Origin: Planosporangium spinosum | GTDB taxonomy: Bacteria > Actinomycetota > Actinomycetes > Mycobacteriales > Micromonosporaceae | Assembly: GCF_049999945.1 (NCBI RefSeq) | Contig: NZ_JBLYUB010000018.1 | Coordinates: 1-64,000 of the forward strand | Reading direction: 5' to 3' | DNA: 64,000 nucleotides | Shown here: positions 7,428 through 15,118 of the stretch, in pieces | Position numbering within the stretch: the first letter of the stretch is position 1 | How the letters are laid out: every line of letters begins with the position of its first letter | The notes under the pieces: generated by a model | Told to the model about the DNA's origin: nothing | The model's input: only the letters and a program-made list of their open reading frames with translations | Database searches by the model: none | Program-made: the position numbers and the translations under genes

Positions 7428-9881
7428 TCAGATGTCGGACGAGAACGCCGACTTCACACCGGGCGCGGTCAGCTTCGGCGCCGCCTTGGCGACGGGCCGT
7501 ACCGCGATCGGGCTGCGCACCGAGTGGCCGCGCAGGTCGAGCCAGGTGAGCGAGCCGAAGGCCCAGGCGTTGAGGGCCGCGTTGGTCCGCGTGATCGTCA
7601 CCGTGAAGGTGGCCGACTTGCCCGGCTTCACCACGAGTACCGGCTGGTCCACCGTGACGCTGAACCCGGCCGGGGCCGTGATCTTGGCCACGTACGTGCT
7701 CGACTGGTCGGAGACGTTCGTGACCGTACGGGTGATCTTCTGCTCCTTGACGAGGTCACCGACCGCGATCGACGGGTAGTTGAGGTTGCTCGGGTCGATG
7801 GTGCCGACGATCGGGCAGACGTCCGTCCCGGGCGCGGGCCCGACCTTGAAGTGCACGCCGACCCCGCAGGTGTACCGCAGCCAGTCGATCGGCCCCGAGT
7901 CGTAGACCAGACCGGGGTCGAACGCTGGAGCCGGCGTGACGTGCCCGGCACCGAAGTCCAGCGGCGTGGCGGCGGCCCCGGCGCGCTGGATCGGCTTGCC
8001 TGCGTTGTCGAGCTGGCCGGCGGTGGTCATCATCGCCGACTTGACCGCCATCGGCGACCAGTTCGGGTGCTTACCGATGATCAGCGCGGCGATGCCGGAG
8101 ATGTGCGGCGTGGCCATGGACGTACCCGAGGAGAGGTCGAAGTCCTGGCCGCTGTGGCCGGCCGGCGAGACGGCGGCGAGCACGTCGACGCCGGGCGCGG
8201 TGATGTCCGGCTTGAGCAGGTCGCCACCGCTGCTGATCGACGGGCCCATGGACGAGAAGTCGGCCATGGCCGGCGCCTGGTTCTTGACCTGTACGGCCGG
8301 CTTCAGTGTGGCGGTCGGGGCGGCCGTACCCGCGATGTACGCCTTGATGGCCGCACCGGCGGTCTGGTCCACGTGGACCGACGGCACGAAGTGGAAGTCG
8401 GCGTTGAGCGAGTTCGGCGACGGGTTGTACTGGATCATGCCGACGCCGCCGGCCTGCTTGACCGCCTTGCTCTTGTCGACGCGGGCGACCACGCCGCGCT
8501 TACACAGGACGATCTTGCCGGTCACCTTGGCCGGGTCGAGCGTGCCGGGGGTGCACAGTTCGACGTCGGTAGCGTCCTGGCCGGCCGCCCCGGCCTTGAC
8601 CGAGTCCAGCAGCGGGGCCGTCACGGTCTCGTTGCCGAGGCCGGCACCGGTGTACGAGGCACCGTTGCCCAGCGTCACGGTCCGCTGGTACCCACGGTCG
8701 TGGGTGCTCGCGGCGACCGTGGTCATCCACGGGGCGGCGTTGTCGACGGTCGACGCGCCGGCGCCACCGTTGTTGCCGGCGGCGGCGGAGACGAAGACCC
8801 CGGCGGCGGCGGCGTCGAAGAACGCCTGCTCCTCGGGGCCGATCACGTCCTCGTCGTCGCCGATGGAGTAGCTGAGGATGTCGACGCCGTCGGCGACCGC
8901 CTGGTCGATGGCGGCGACGATGTCGACGGTGCTGCCGATACCGTTGGTGCCGTCGGCGCTCTCGTACAGCACCTTGTACACGGCGAGCCGGGCGGCGGGC
9001 GCCATGCCGGAGACCTTGCCGATCACGGAGCCGTTGACCGAGGCCGTGACGTCGTGGTTACCGGCGGCCGTCGACGCGGTGTGCGAGCCGTGGCCGTGGT
9101 AGTCGCGCGGCGAGTGGAACTCGCCCGGGTACTCGTCGGCCAGACCGGCCAGGTTGAACCAGCGGGCACCGATCAGCTTGTTGTTGCACTCGACCGGGTG
9201 GTCGTCCCCGGCCTCGCACTTCGCCGCGGCGATGTCGCCGGTACCCCACTTGTCGTCGATGACGGCCTGGTCCGGGCGCGGCTCGGGTAGCGCCGCGAAG
9301 CTGGGGTTCTCCGGCCAGATGCCGGTGTCGAGGACACCGACGATGACCCCCTCACCCGCGTGCGTCGGGTCGCCGAACTGCTTCTGCCACACCCCGCCCG
9401 GGCCGTCGAGGCCGAGGAACGTCGGCGTGGTGACGGTGTCGACATGGTGCAGCTTGCTCTTGTACACGTCGACCACGCCGGGGGTGGTCTTGAGCCGGGT
9501 GACGTCGCTCGGGGTCAGCTTGGCGGCGAACCCGTTCCAGGTGGTGCTGTACTCGGCGACGACCTTGCGGTCCACGCCGGCCGCCTGCCGCACCTTCTTG
9601 TGCTGGTCGAGCAGGTACTGCCGGTAGGAGTGGTAGTTCCAGGACCGCCGGTCGAGCTTCTGACCGTCGGCCGGCCTGGTGCCGGGGATGTTCTGGACGC
9701 CGCCGGTGTAGGTGGCGATCGACGAACCTTGGGTCTGTACGAGGTAGAGGGCCGCTGGTTCCGCCGCCGCGGGAGCCGCGCCGGCAGTGCCGGGTACGGC
9801 GAGCGCGATAGCGGTGACCGCGGTGGTAGCCACTGCGAGCGCGGCCGGGCGCAGGCGCCCGGCCGGTGAGGATAACGACAC
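7428..9881 (-). CDS. Secreted subtilisin-like serine protease (S8) with I9 propeptide and PA domain
   Basis: This is an 817-residue exported protease. The GTG at 9881 was chosen because CGGAGG lies about 10 bp upstream and a good signal peptide (RLRPAALAVATTAVTAIALA, cleavage after AGA) follows. An inhibitor-I9 propeptide occupies about residues 45-145. The catalytic triad is Asp in VGVLDTGIWPEN (about 185), His in HGHGSHTAS (about 264), and Ser in SSGTSMATPHISG (about 600). A protease-associated domain is inserted between His and Ser. A C-terminal fibronectin-III-like domain (TRTVTNVSDQSSTYVAKI) follows, an order like plant cucumisin-type subtilases. It acts outside the cell, probably in nutrient degradation. 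It is monocistronic and convergent with the EcsC-like gene. Confidence 0.92.
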   Translation of the reverse strand: MSLSSPAGRLRPAALAVATTAVTAIALAVPGTAGAAPAAAEPAALYLVQTQGSSIATYTGGVQNIPGTRPADGQKLDRRSWNYHSYRQYLLDQHKKVRQAAGVDRKVVAEYSTTWNGFAAKLTPSDVTRLKTTPGVVDVYKSKLHHVDTVTTPTFLGLDGPGGVWQKQFGDPTHAGEGVIVGVLDTGIWPENPSFAALPEPRPDQAVIDDKWGTGDIAAAKCEAGDDHPVECNNKLIGARWFNLAGLADEYPGEFHSPRDYHGHGSHTASTAAGNHDVTASVNGSVIGKVSGMAPAARLAVYKVLYESADGTNGIGSTVDIVAAIDQAVADGVDILSYSIGDDEDVIGPEEQAFFDAAAAGVFVSAAAGNNGGAGASTVDNAAPWMTTVAASTHDRGYQRTVTLGNGASYTGAGLGNETVTAPLLDSVKAGAAGQDATDVELCTPGTLDPAKVTGKIVLCKRGVVARVDKSKAVKQAGGVGMIQYNPSPNSLNADFHFVPSVHVDQTAGAAIKAYIAGTAAPTATLKPAVQVKNQAPAMADFSSMGPSISSGGDLLKPDITAPGVDVLAAVSPAGHSGQDFDLSSGTSMATPHISGIAALIIGKHPNWSPMAVKSAMMTTAGQLDNAGKPIQRAGAAATPLDFGAGHVTPAPAFDPGLVYDSGPIDWLRYTCGVGVHFKVGPAPGTDVCPIVGTIDPSNLNYPSIAVGDLVKEQKITRTVTNVSDQSSTYVAKITAPAGFSVTVDQPVLVVKPGKSATFTVTITRTNAALNAWAFGSLTWLDLRGHSVRSPIAVRPVAKAAPKLTAPGVKSAFSSDI

Positions 9882-10078
9882 TGGTGTTCGAACCTCCGTG
9901 TCTGCCTGCCCCCATGGACCACCCAGGGAGCCGTACCGGGCGGCGGCTGTGGCCACAGGCCCGGGCGCGCGGGTGCGACACCCACGATGCGCGGCAGCTT
10001 ATTCGGTTCGATCGAAGGGTGGAAGTGTGTCACTTGGTTGCGCAGCGACGGCCACCTCGTCGTCTGTACATAGTGGAG

Positions 10079-10840
10079 TCAGCGCAGAAACGGCAGGTGC
10101 CTGGCGAAGAGCGCATAGCCGACGAAGGACACCACGTCGAGGATCGTGTGGGCCACGATGAGCGGCGCGACCCGCCGCGTCCGGCGGAAGAACAGCGCGA
10201 ACACGACGCCCATCACCGCGTTGCCGACGAACGCCCCAAACCCCTGGTACAGGTGGTAGGAGCCGCGCAGCAGCGCGCTGGTCGCGACCGCGGCGGCGGC
10301 CGACCAGCCGAGCTGGCGTAGCCGCGTGAGCAGGTACCCGACAACCACGACCTCTTCGAGTACGGCGTTCTGGATTGCCGACAGCACCAGTACCGGCACG
10401 GCCCACCACACGTGCGGCAGCGCCGCCGGCACGACCGTCGCGTTCACCCCGACGGCCCGCGCCACCAGGTACAACCCGAGCCCAGGGAGGCCGATCACGG
10501 CCGCGAGGCCGGCACCCGCGGCCAGGTCGAACCCCGGACGGCGACGGTCGATACCGAGCCTGGTCCACACACTCTCACCGTCTTCGCGGGCGAGCAGGTG
10601 GAGAGCCAGCAGCGCGGGTACCAGCGCGAAGAAGATCCCGAGCAGCTGGTAGGTGAGGTCGAGCCACGGCCGGCCCGGCGCCTGCGAGGGGTTGAGGGTC
10701 GCGTGCTGCTGGCTCAGCGGCCGGCCGGCGGTCAGCTTGGCCAGCAGCGACACGGCCGCGTACACGGCCGAGGCGCCCAGCGACACGCCGAGCACCAGCC
10801 ACACCTCGGACCGTAGGGTCCGCCGTCGATCAGGTTCCAC
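10079..10840 (-). CDS. CPBP-family intramembrane metalloprotease (Rce1-like)
   Basis: This 253-residue membrane protein has about eight hydrophobic segments. The three CPBP (CAAX protease and bacteriocin-processing, formerly Abi) motifs are visible: paired glutamates in LEEVVVVGYLLTR (about residues 161-173), a histidine in RGSYHLYQG (about 192), and HTILD in VAHTILDVV (about 231). The first motif is a variant of the canonical EExxxR, with Arg displaced. The GTG at 10840 has AAGGTAGG upstream. Substrates are unknown; bacterial members process small peptides or confer immunity. Neighbours give no partner peptide. Confidence 0.83.
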   Translation of the reverse strand: MEPDRRRTLRSEVWLVLGVSLGASAVYAAVSLLAKLTAGRPLSQQHATLNPSQAPGRPWLDLTYQLLGIFFALVPALLALHLLAREDGESVWTRLGIDRRRPGFDLAAGAGLAAVIGLPGLGLYLVARAVGVNATVVPAALPHVWWAVPVLVLSAIQNAVLEEVVVVGYLLTRLRQLGWSAAAAVATSALLRGSYHLYQGFGAFVGNAVMGVVFALFFRRTRRVAPLIVAHTILDVVSFVGYALFARHLPFLR

Positions 10841-10978
10841 GCGCCTACCTTAGAGGCGTGCGGATTCATACATGTGTACGACGACCGAACCGGAATCGGT
10901 CGGGTCGGCGGCACCACCCCGAGGGTACGGGCGAGGGTGCGGCCGCACCCGGCATGCCGCCACGGCCGCACTCGTCGC

Positions 10979-11893
10979 CTAGCGGTAGTCCTCGACCCGG
11001 GCGTCCTTCTTGTCGCCGTAGTAGGCGTCGGCGAAGAAGCGGGTGGCCTCCGGCTGCGAGCCGTCGAGGTCGGTGAAGCCGTACTCCTTGGCCAGTACCC
11101 CCGCTGACAGCGCCTTCCCCGCCCACCGCCGCACGTCCGGGTCGCTGGCCAGCGCCGCCACCGCCCGACCCACGTAGTGCGGCGTCTCGGAGATGGCGAA
11201 CCACCTAACCTTGGCGATCGCGTCCCGCCAGTTCTCCTCGGTGACGCCGAAGTGTTCGAGCATCTCCTCCGAGCGCAGGAAGCCGGGGGTGAGCGACACC
11301 GAGGTCACGCCGTGCGGGTTCAGCTCCTCGGCGAGCATCTTGCCCATCCGGGTGATCGCCACCTTGACCAGGTCGTAGAACATCGATCCCCGGTAGTGCG
11401 CGTTGAACATGTCGTCGCCGTCGGTCAGCTCGACGACCAGGCCGCGGCCCCGCCGGATCAGCAGCGGCAGCACCGTGTGCAGCGTGATCAGGTGGGTCTC
11501 CAGGCCGTTGCGGACCATCGTCAGACCGTTGTCGAGGTTGTGCTCCCAGATCGGCTTGAACTCGATCCACTTCTCGCCGCCCCAGGTGTCGTCGACGAGG
11601 ACGTCCAGCCTGCCGTCCTGTTCCCGCTCGATCCGCCCCACCAGCGCGGCGACGTCGGACGGGACCAGGTGGTCGCAGCGGACGGCGATGCCGCGACCGC
11701 CCGCCTTCGTCACCAGCTCGGCGGTGTCCTCGATGGTCTCCGGACGGTCGACCGGACTGCGGGAACCGCGGGTGGTGCGGCCGGTGACGTACACGGTGGC
11801 GCCCGCCGCGCCGAGCTCGACCGCGATCGCCCGGCCGGCACCACGGGTGCCGCCGGTGACCAGGGCGACGGTGTCCCGCAACGGAAGGGTCAT
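10979..11893 (-). CDS. Short-chain dehydrogenase/reductase (SDR)
   Basis: This is a 304-residue cytosolic NAD(P)-dependent oxidoreductase. The Rossmann motif TGGTRGAGRAIA is near residue 15. The catalytic Tyr-x3-Lys is in MFYDLVKVAI (about residue 190). The usual NNAG motif is replaced by VDDTWGGE, a variant found in a subgroup of SDRs. The ATG at 11893 has GGAGGAG 3 bp before it. It lies 14 bp downstream of the tetR gene on the same strand, so it is almost certainly co-transcribed with and controlled by that repressor. Substrate is unknown. Confidence 0.85.
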   Translation of the reverse strand: MTLPLRDTVALVTGGTRGAGRAIAVELGAAGATVYVTGRTTRGSRSPVDRPETIEDTAELVTKAGGRGIAVRCDHLVPSDVAALVGRIEREQDGRLDVLVDDTWGGEKWIEFKPIWEHNLDNGLTMVRNGLETHLITLHTVLPLLIRRGRGLVVELTDGDDMFNAHYRGSMFYDLVKVAITRMGKMLAEELNPHGVTSVSLTPGFLRSEEMLEHFGVTEENWRDAIAKVRWFAISETPHYVGRAVAALASDPDVRRWAGKALSAGVLAKEYGFTDLDGSQPEATRFFADAYYGDKKDARVEDYR

Positions 11894-11907
11894 GTCTCCT
11901 CCAGGGG

Positions 11908-12486
11908 TCAGGTCCATGCGTTCAGCACCGCGTCGAGGTCGGCGCGCACCCGGTCCCGCAGGCTGCCACGCGGGCGCACCGACCAGCGGATGGCACTGCC
12001 CTCGGCAAGGGCGGTGAGAATCCGGGCCGCCCGGTCCGGCGGTGGCGCACCGGATAGCGCACCGGCCCGGACCGCGCGCCGCACCAGGGCCGCCACCTGC
12101 ACGTCGACCGACTCGTACAACTGCGCGAGCAGGTCCCGCAGTTCGTCGTCGCCGAAGTCCACGGCGAGCTGGGCGAGGTTGTTCGCGGCGGCCGCCGGGT
12201 CGTCGAGCCCGGCGTACCACTCGACGACGCCGTCGCGCAGCACCTGCACCGGGTCGTCGGTGCCGTCGGCGGCCACGGCGACGGCGCCCGGCACGGCCTC
12301 GATGGTCATCCGTGAGAGGGCGACGAGCAGGCCGTGCTTGGAGCCGAAGCGCTGCACCAGCGTGCCGGCCACCACGTCGGCCTCGGCCGCGACGTCGGCG
12401 AGGGTGAAGCGGGGGCCGATCCGCGCGATCACGGCGCCGGCCGCGGCGAGCAGCCGTTCGTCACTGATCTTCCGGGGGCGCGCCAC
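11908..12486 (-). CDS. TetR-family repressor of the adjacent SDR gene
   Basis: This is a 192-residue regulator with an N-terminal HTH (FTLADVAAEADVVAGTLVQRFGSKHGLL, about residues 27-54) and a variable ligand-binding C-terminal half. I chose the GTG at 12486 because an upstream start would place the palindromic operator at 12491-12514 inside the coding region. With this start the operator lies 4 bp upstream and the mRNA would be nearly leaderless. The SDR gene follows after 14 bp. Autoregulation of the pair is likely. Confidence 0.85.
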   Translation of the reverse strand: MARPRKISDERLLAAAGAVIARIGPRFTLADVAAEADVVAGTLVQRFGSKHGLLVALSRMTIEAVPGAVAVAADGTDDPVQVLRDGVVEWYAGLDDPAAAANNLAQLAVDFGDDELRDLLAQLYESVDVQVAALVRRAVRAGALSGAPPPDRAARILTALAEGSAIRWSVRPRGSLRDRVRADLDAVLNAWT

Positions 12487-12490
12487 ACCA

Positions 12491-12514
12491 GTTATTGAAC
12501 CGTGGTGCAATAAC
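12491..12514 (-). promoter_or_regulatory. TetR operator, GTTATTG-N10-CAATAAC
   Basis: Perfect 7-bp inverted half-sites (12491-12497 and 12508-12514) lie immediately upstream of the tetR-SDR pair. Position and symmetry fit an autoregulatory operator that occludes the promoter. Confidence 0.65.
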
Positions 12515-12555
12515 TGTCGCAACCCGGTACGAGACCTGTCCGCGGTACCGCCGCC

Positions 12556-13614
12556 TCAGGACTCCCGGCCAGGATCCGACGCCCGGCCGGAGTTCAGGTT
12601 GTGGCGCAACAGCCGCATCAGCCGCCGGTGCCGGCCCGGCCGCGAGCGCAGGTCATCGACCGTCCTGGCGACCTCGGACGCCTCGACCCGCCCGGCGGGC
12701 CCGGCATCCACGGCAGCCGGAGCGCCCTCGGCGTCCGTACCCTGTCCGGCTCCGCCGACCGCCGGCCGCGCGGCCTTCGTCGCCCCTTCGGCGATCCGCG
12801 CCGCCTCCGCCTCCCGCGCCACCCGCGCGACCTCTGCCGCCCAGTCCGCCTCGGCCACCCGGGCCGCCTCGGTCACCTCGGCCAACCGGGCCGCCCGGGC
12901 CACGTCCGAAGCGCGGTGCCGGCGCGACCGGCGGACCGTACCCGGCGCGTCGCCGGGCGAACGCTGCTCCGGCAGGCCGCGCCCGGGCTGCGGGTCCGGG
13001 CCCCAGGGGCGGGGCTCGCGGGAGGCGTCGAAGAAGTCGCCGCCCTTACGGCGTACGTCGTCGGTGCCCCACGGCCGGTCCCTCGACACCTTCGTCATCC
13101 GCGGGATGTGCTTCGCGCAGTGGATGTACGCCTCCTCGACCTCCACCACGACCCACCGCTCCGGGCGGCGGCCGGGGGCGTCGTCGATCTCGAGGTAGTC
13201 GTACTCGGTCCGCATGTCGGCGTCTTCGACGATCGCGGCCCGGCCGTTGACGTGCAGGCCGATGACGCTTTGGGTGAAGTCCATGAACAGCAGCCCGACG
13301 TGGGGGTTCTCGCTGATGTTGCCCAGGCTCGCCATCACGCCGTTGCCCCGGTACTCGGGCCAGGCCAGCCGGTCGGGGTCGAGGACCTGCACGAAGCCGG
13401 GAGGGCCGGCGCGGAACGTGTTGTCGCACTCGCCGTGGCCGTCGGAGGTGGCGACGAACATCATCTCCTGCTCGGCGACGAACTCGCGCATCCGCTCATT
13501 CAGATGGTCGAGCACCTGCTGGGAGTAGAAGCGCTGGGCGCGGTCGGCCGTGCCGTACCGCTCCTGCAGCTGATGTTCGCCACCCGAACCGGGCCAGGCG
13601 CTGGTGCGGTCCAC
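12556..13614 (-). CDS. Pyridoxamine-5'-phosphate-oxidase-like flavin-binding protein with charged C-terminal helix region
   Basis: This 352-residue protein has an N-terminal half (about residues 10-200) that looks like the PNPOx-like split barrel, which binds FMN, F420 or heme: QQVLDHLNERMREFVAE, MMFVATSDGHGECD, VMASLGNISENPHVGLLFMDF. The C-terminal third is Ala/Arg/Glu-rich and probably a long helix or coiled coil; this extension is not part of the normal fold. The GTG at 13614 was chosen for AGGAG 4 bp upstream. It is divergent from a flavohaemoglobin gene, so a role in redox or nitric-oxide chemistry is plausible but unproven. Confidence 0.72.
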   Translation of the reverse strand: MDRTSAWPGSGGEHQLQERYGTADRAQRFYSQQVLDHLNERMREFVAEQEMMFVATSDGHGECDNTFRAGPPGFVQVLDPDRLAWPEYRGNGVMASLGNISENPHVGLLFMDFTQSVIGLHVNGRAAIVEDADMRTEYDYLEIDDAPGRRPERWVVVEVEEAYIHCAKHIPRMTKVSRDRPWGTDDVRRKGGDFFDASREPRPWGPDPQPGRGLPEQRSPGDAPGTVRRSRRHRASDVARAARLAEVTEAARVAEADWAAEVARVAREAEAARIAEGATKAARPAVGGAGQGTDAEGAPAAVDAGPAGRVEASEVARTVDDLRSRPGRHRRLMRLLRHNLNSGRASDPGRES

Positions 13615-13938
13615 GACGCTCCTCGTGTCGGTCGACAAGACGGTCCACGACACGCGCCCCGCATGACCACACGTGCACACCCTGGCATACCGGAACAGAA
13701 AAATCATGATCATTTCGCCCGTATCGCACACCTTGTGCGACGCCCGACCAACGAGTGTGAGCACCCTTGGTTGCGGCACGCGCACGACACATGACCACAC
13801 ACCACGTGACGGACCACGTGCCATGGCCATACCAGCGGTTGGAGTCGGCTTGCGGGACCCCACCGGGACCGACTCCGCCAGCCCCGGGCCGACGCGACCA
13901 TCCGCGCGACGCGAGGGCCGAGACATCAGAGGGCGCAG
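13615..13938. promoter_or_regulatory. Divergent promoter region with 7-3-7 palindrome TCGCACA-CCT-TGTGCGA
   Basis: This 324-bp region separates the PNPOx-like gene from the flavohaemoglobin gene. It contains a perfect inverted repeat at 13724-13740 with a 3-bp centre, an AT-rich patch with ATGATCAT at 13708-13715, and two CACGTG boxes near 13805 and 13818. The palindrome is a candidate site for a shared regulator, perhaps NO- or redox-responsive. It does not match the NsrR site as I know it. Confidence 0.45.
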
Positions 13939-15051
13939 ATGTACAGTATGTCCCGGCTGTTGAAGGAGAGTTGGACGCTCGTCGAGGAGCAGCAGGACAA
14001 GGTCGCGCGGCATTTCTACGCGCGCATGTTCCTGTCCAACCCGCAGCTACGCGACCTGTTCCCGGTCCAGATGGACGTGCAGCGGGCGCGGCTGCTCGGC
14101 GCCATCGTCAGCGCCATCCAGACCATCGACGACCCGGAGCGCTTCGACGAGTACCTGCGCTCCCTCGGCCGTGACCACCGCAAGTTCCACGCCGAGCCGG
14201 AGCACTACGACATCCTGCTCGATGCCCTGCTGGAGGCGCTGCGCACGTACGCCGGCGAACGCTGGTCGCCGGCGTACGAGCAGGCCTGGCGCGACGGCTA
14301 CGACCGGATCGCGCGGGCGATGATCCAGGGCGCCGCCGACGACGACGGCACGCCGCCGTACTGGCACGCCGAGGTGACCGCCCACGAACGGCGCAGCCGC
14401 GACATCGCCGTGCTCACGTGCCGGCCGTTGCAGCGTCTCGAGTACGAGGCCGGCCAGTACCTGAGCCTGGAGACCTACTACCAGCCCCGGCTGTGGCGGA
14501 TGTACTCCCCCGCGAACGCGATGCGCGACGACAACACGATCGACTTCCACGTCCGCGCCGTCGGCGCGGGCTGGGTCTCCAGCGCCCTCGTCCGCAAGCT
14601 CAAGCCCGGCGACATGATCCGGTTGGCCGCGCCCATGGGGTCGATGACGCTCGACCGGCAGTCCGACCGGGACCTGGTCATGGTGGCCGGCGGTACCGGC
14701 CTCGCCCCGATCAAGGCCCTGATCGAGGATCTCGGCCGGTTCAACCGCAACCGGTGGGTACACCTCTTCTTCGGCGCCAGGGACCGCGACGACCTGTACG
14801 ACCTGCCGGCGCTCGCCGAGCTGGCCGCCCGGTACCCGTGGCTGCAGGTCATCCCGGCCTGTAGCGACGACCCCGGCTGGGACGGCGAGCAGGGCAACGT
14901 CTCCGACGTGATCGCCCGCTACGGCCCGTGGGACAACCACGACTTCTTCGTCTCCGGCTCGCCCAGCATGGTGAAGTCGACCATGCGCACCTTGGCGGAG
15001 ATGCAGGTACCGTCGATGCGCGTCAAGTACGACGCGTTCGGCGACCTGTAG
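13939..15051 (+). CDS. Flavohaemoglobin-like protein (globin plus FAD/NAD(P) reductase)
   Basis: This is a 370-residue fusion of a globin and a ferredoxin-reductase-like module. Residues about 5-135 are a globin (ARHFYARMFLSNPQLRDLFP, and HRKFHAEPEHY with the likely proximal histidine). Residues about 150-245 bind FAD (RMYSPAN is the RxYS motif). Residues about 250-370 bind NAD(P)H (VAGGTGLAPIKALIED). The family detoxifies nitric oxide to nitrate using O2 and NAD(P)H in the cytosol. The start may be the ATG at 13939 or at 13948. The gene is divergent from the PNPOx-like protein. Confidence 0.88.
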   Translation: MYSMSRLLKESWTLVEEQQDKVARHFYARMFLSNPQLRDLFPVQMDVQRARLLGAIVSAIQTIDDPERFDEYLRSLGRDHRKFHAEPEHYDILLDALLEALRTYAGERWSPAYEQAWRDGYDRIARAMIQGAADDDGTPPYWHAEVTAHERRSRDIAVLTCRPLQRLEYEAGQYLSLETYYQPRLWRMYSPANAMRDDNTIDFHVRAVGAGWVSSALVRKLKPGDMIRLAAPMGSMTLDRQSDRDLVMVAGGTGLAPIKALIEDLGRFNRNRWVHLFFGARDRDDLYDLPALAELAARYPWLQVIPACSDDPGWDGEQGNVSDVIARYGPWDNHDFFVSGSPSMVKSTMRTLAEMQVPSMRVKYDAFGDL

Positions 15052-15118
15052 GGCACGCCGGTCCGGACGTCGGGACCGGCCATTCCGTCAGTAGCGGTTT
15101 CCGGCAGAAGCGGTTTCG

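Noticed and set aside
7524..9290. Long plus-strand frame opposite the subtilase gene
   Set aside because: The minus strand encodes a complete protease with signal peptide and catalytic triad, and the antisense product has no recognisable domain.
12556..12900. Separate gene for the Ala/Arg-rich region after the PNPOx-like domain
   Set aside because: It is in frame with the split-barrel domain with no stop or ribosome site between, so one extended protein is the simplest reading.
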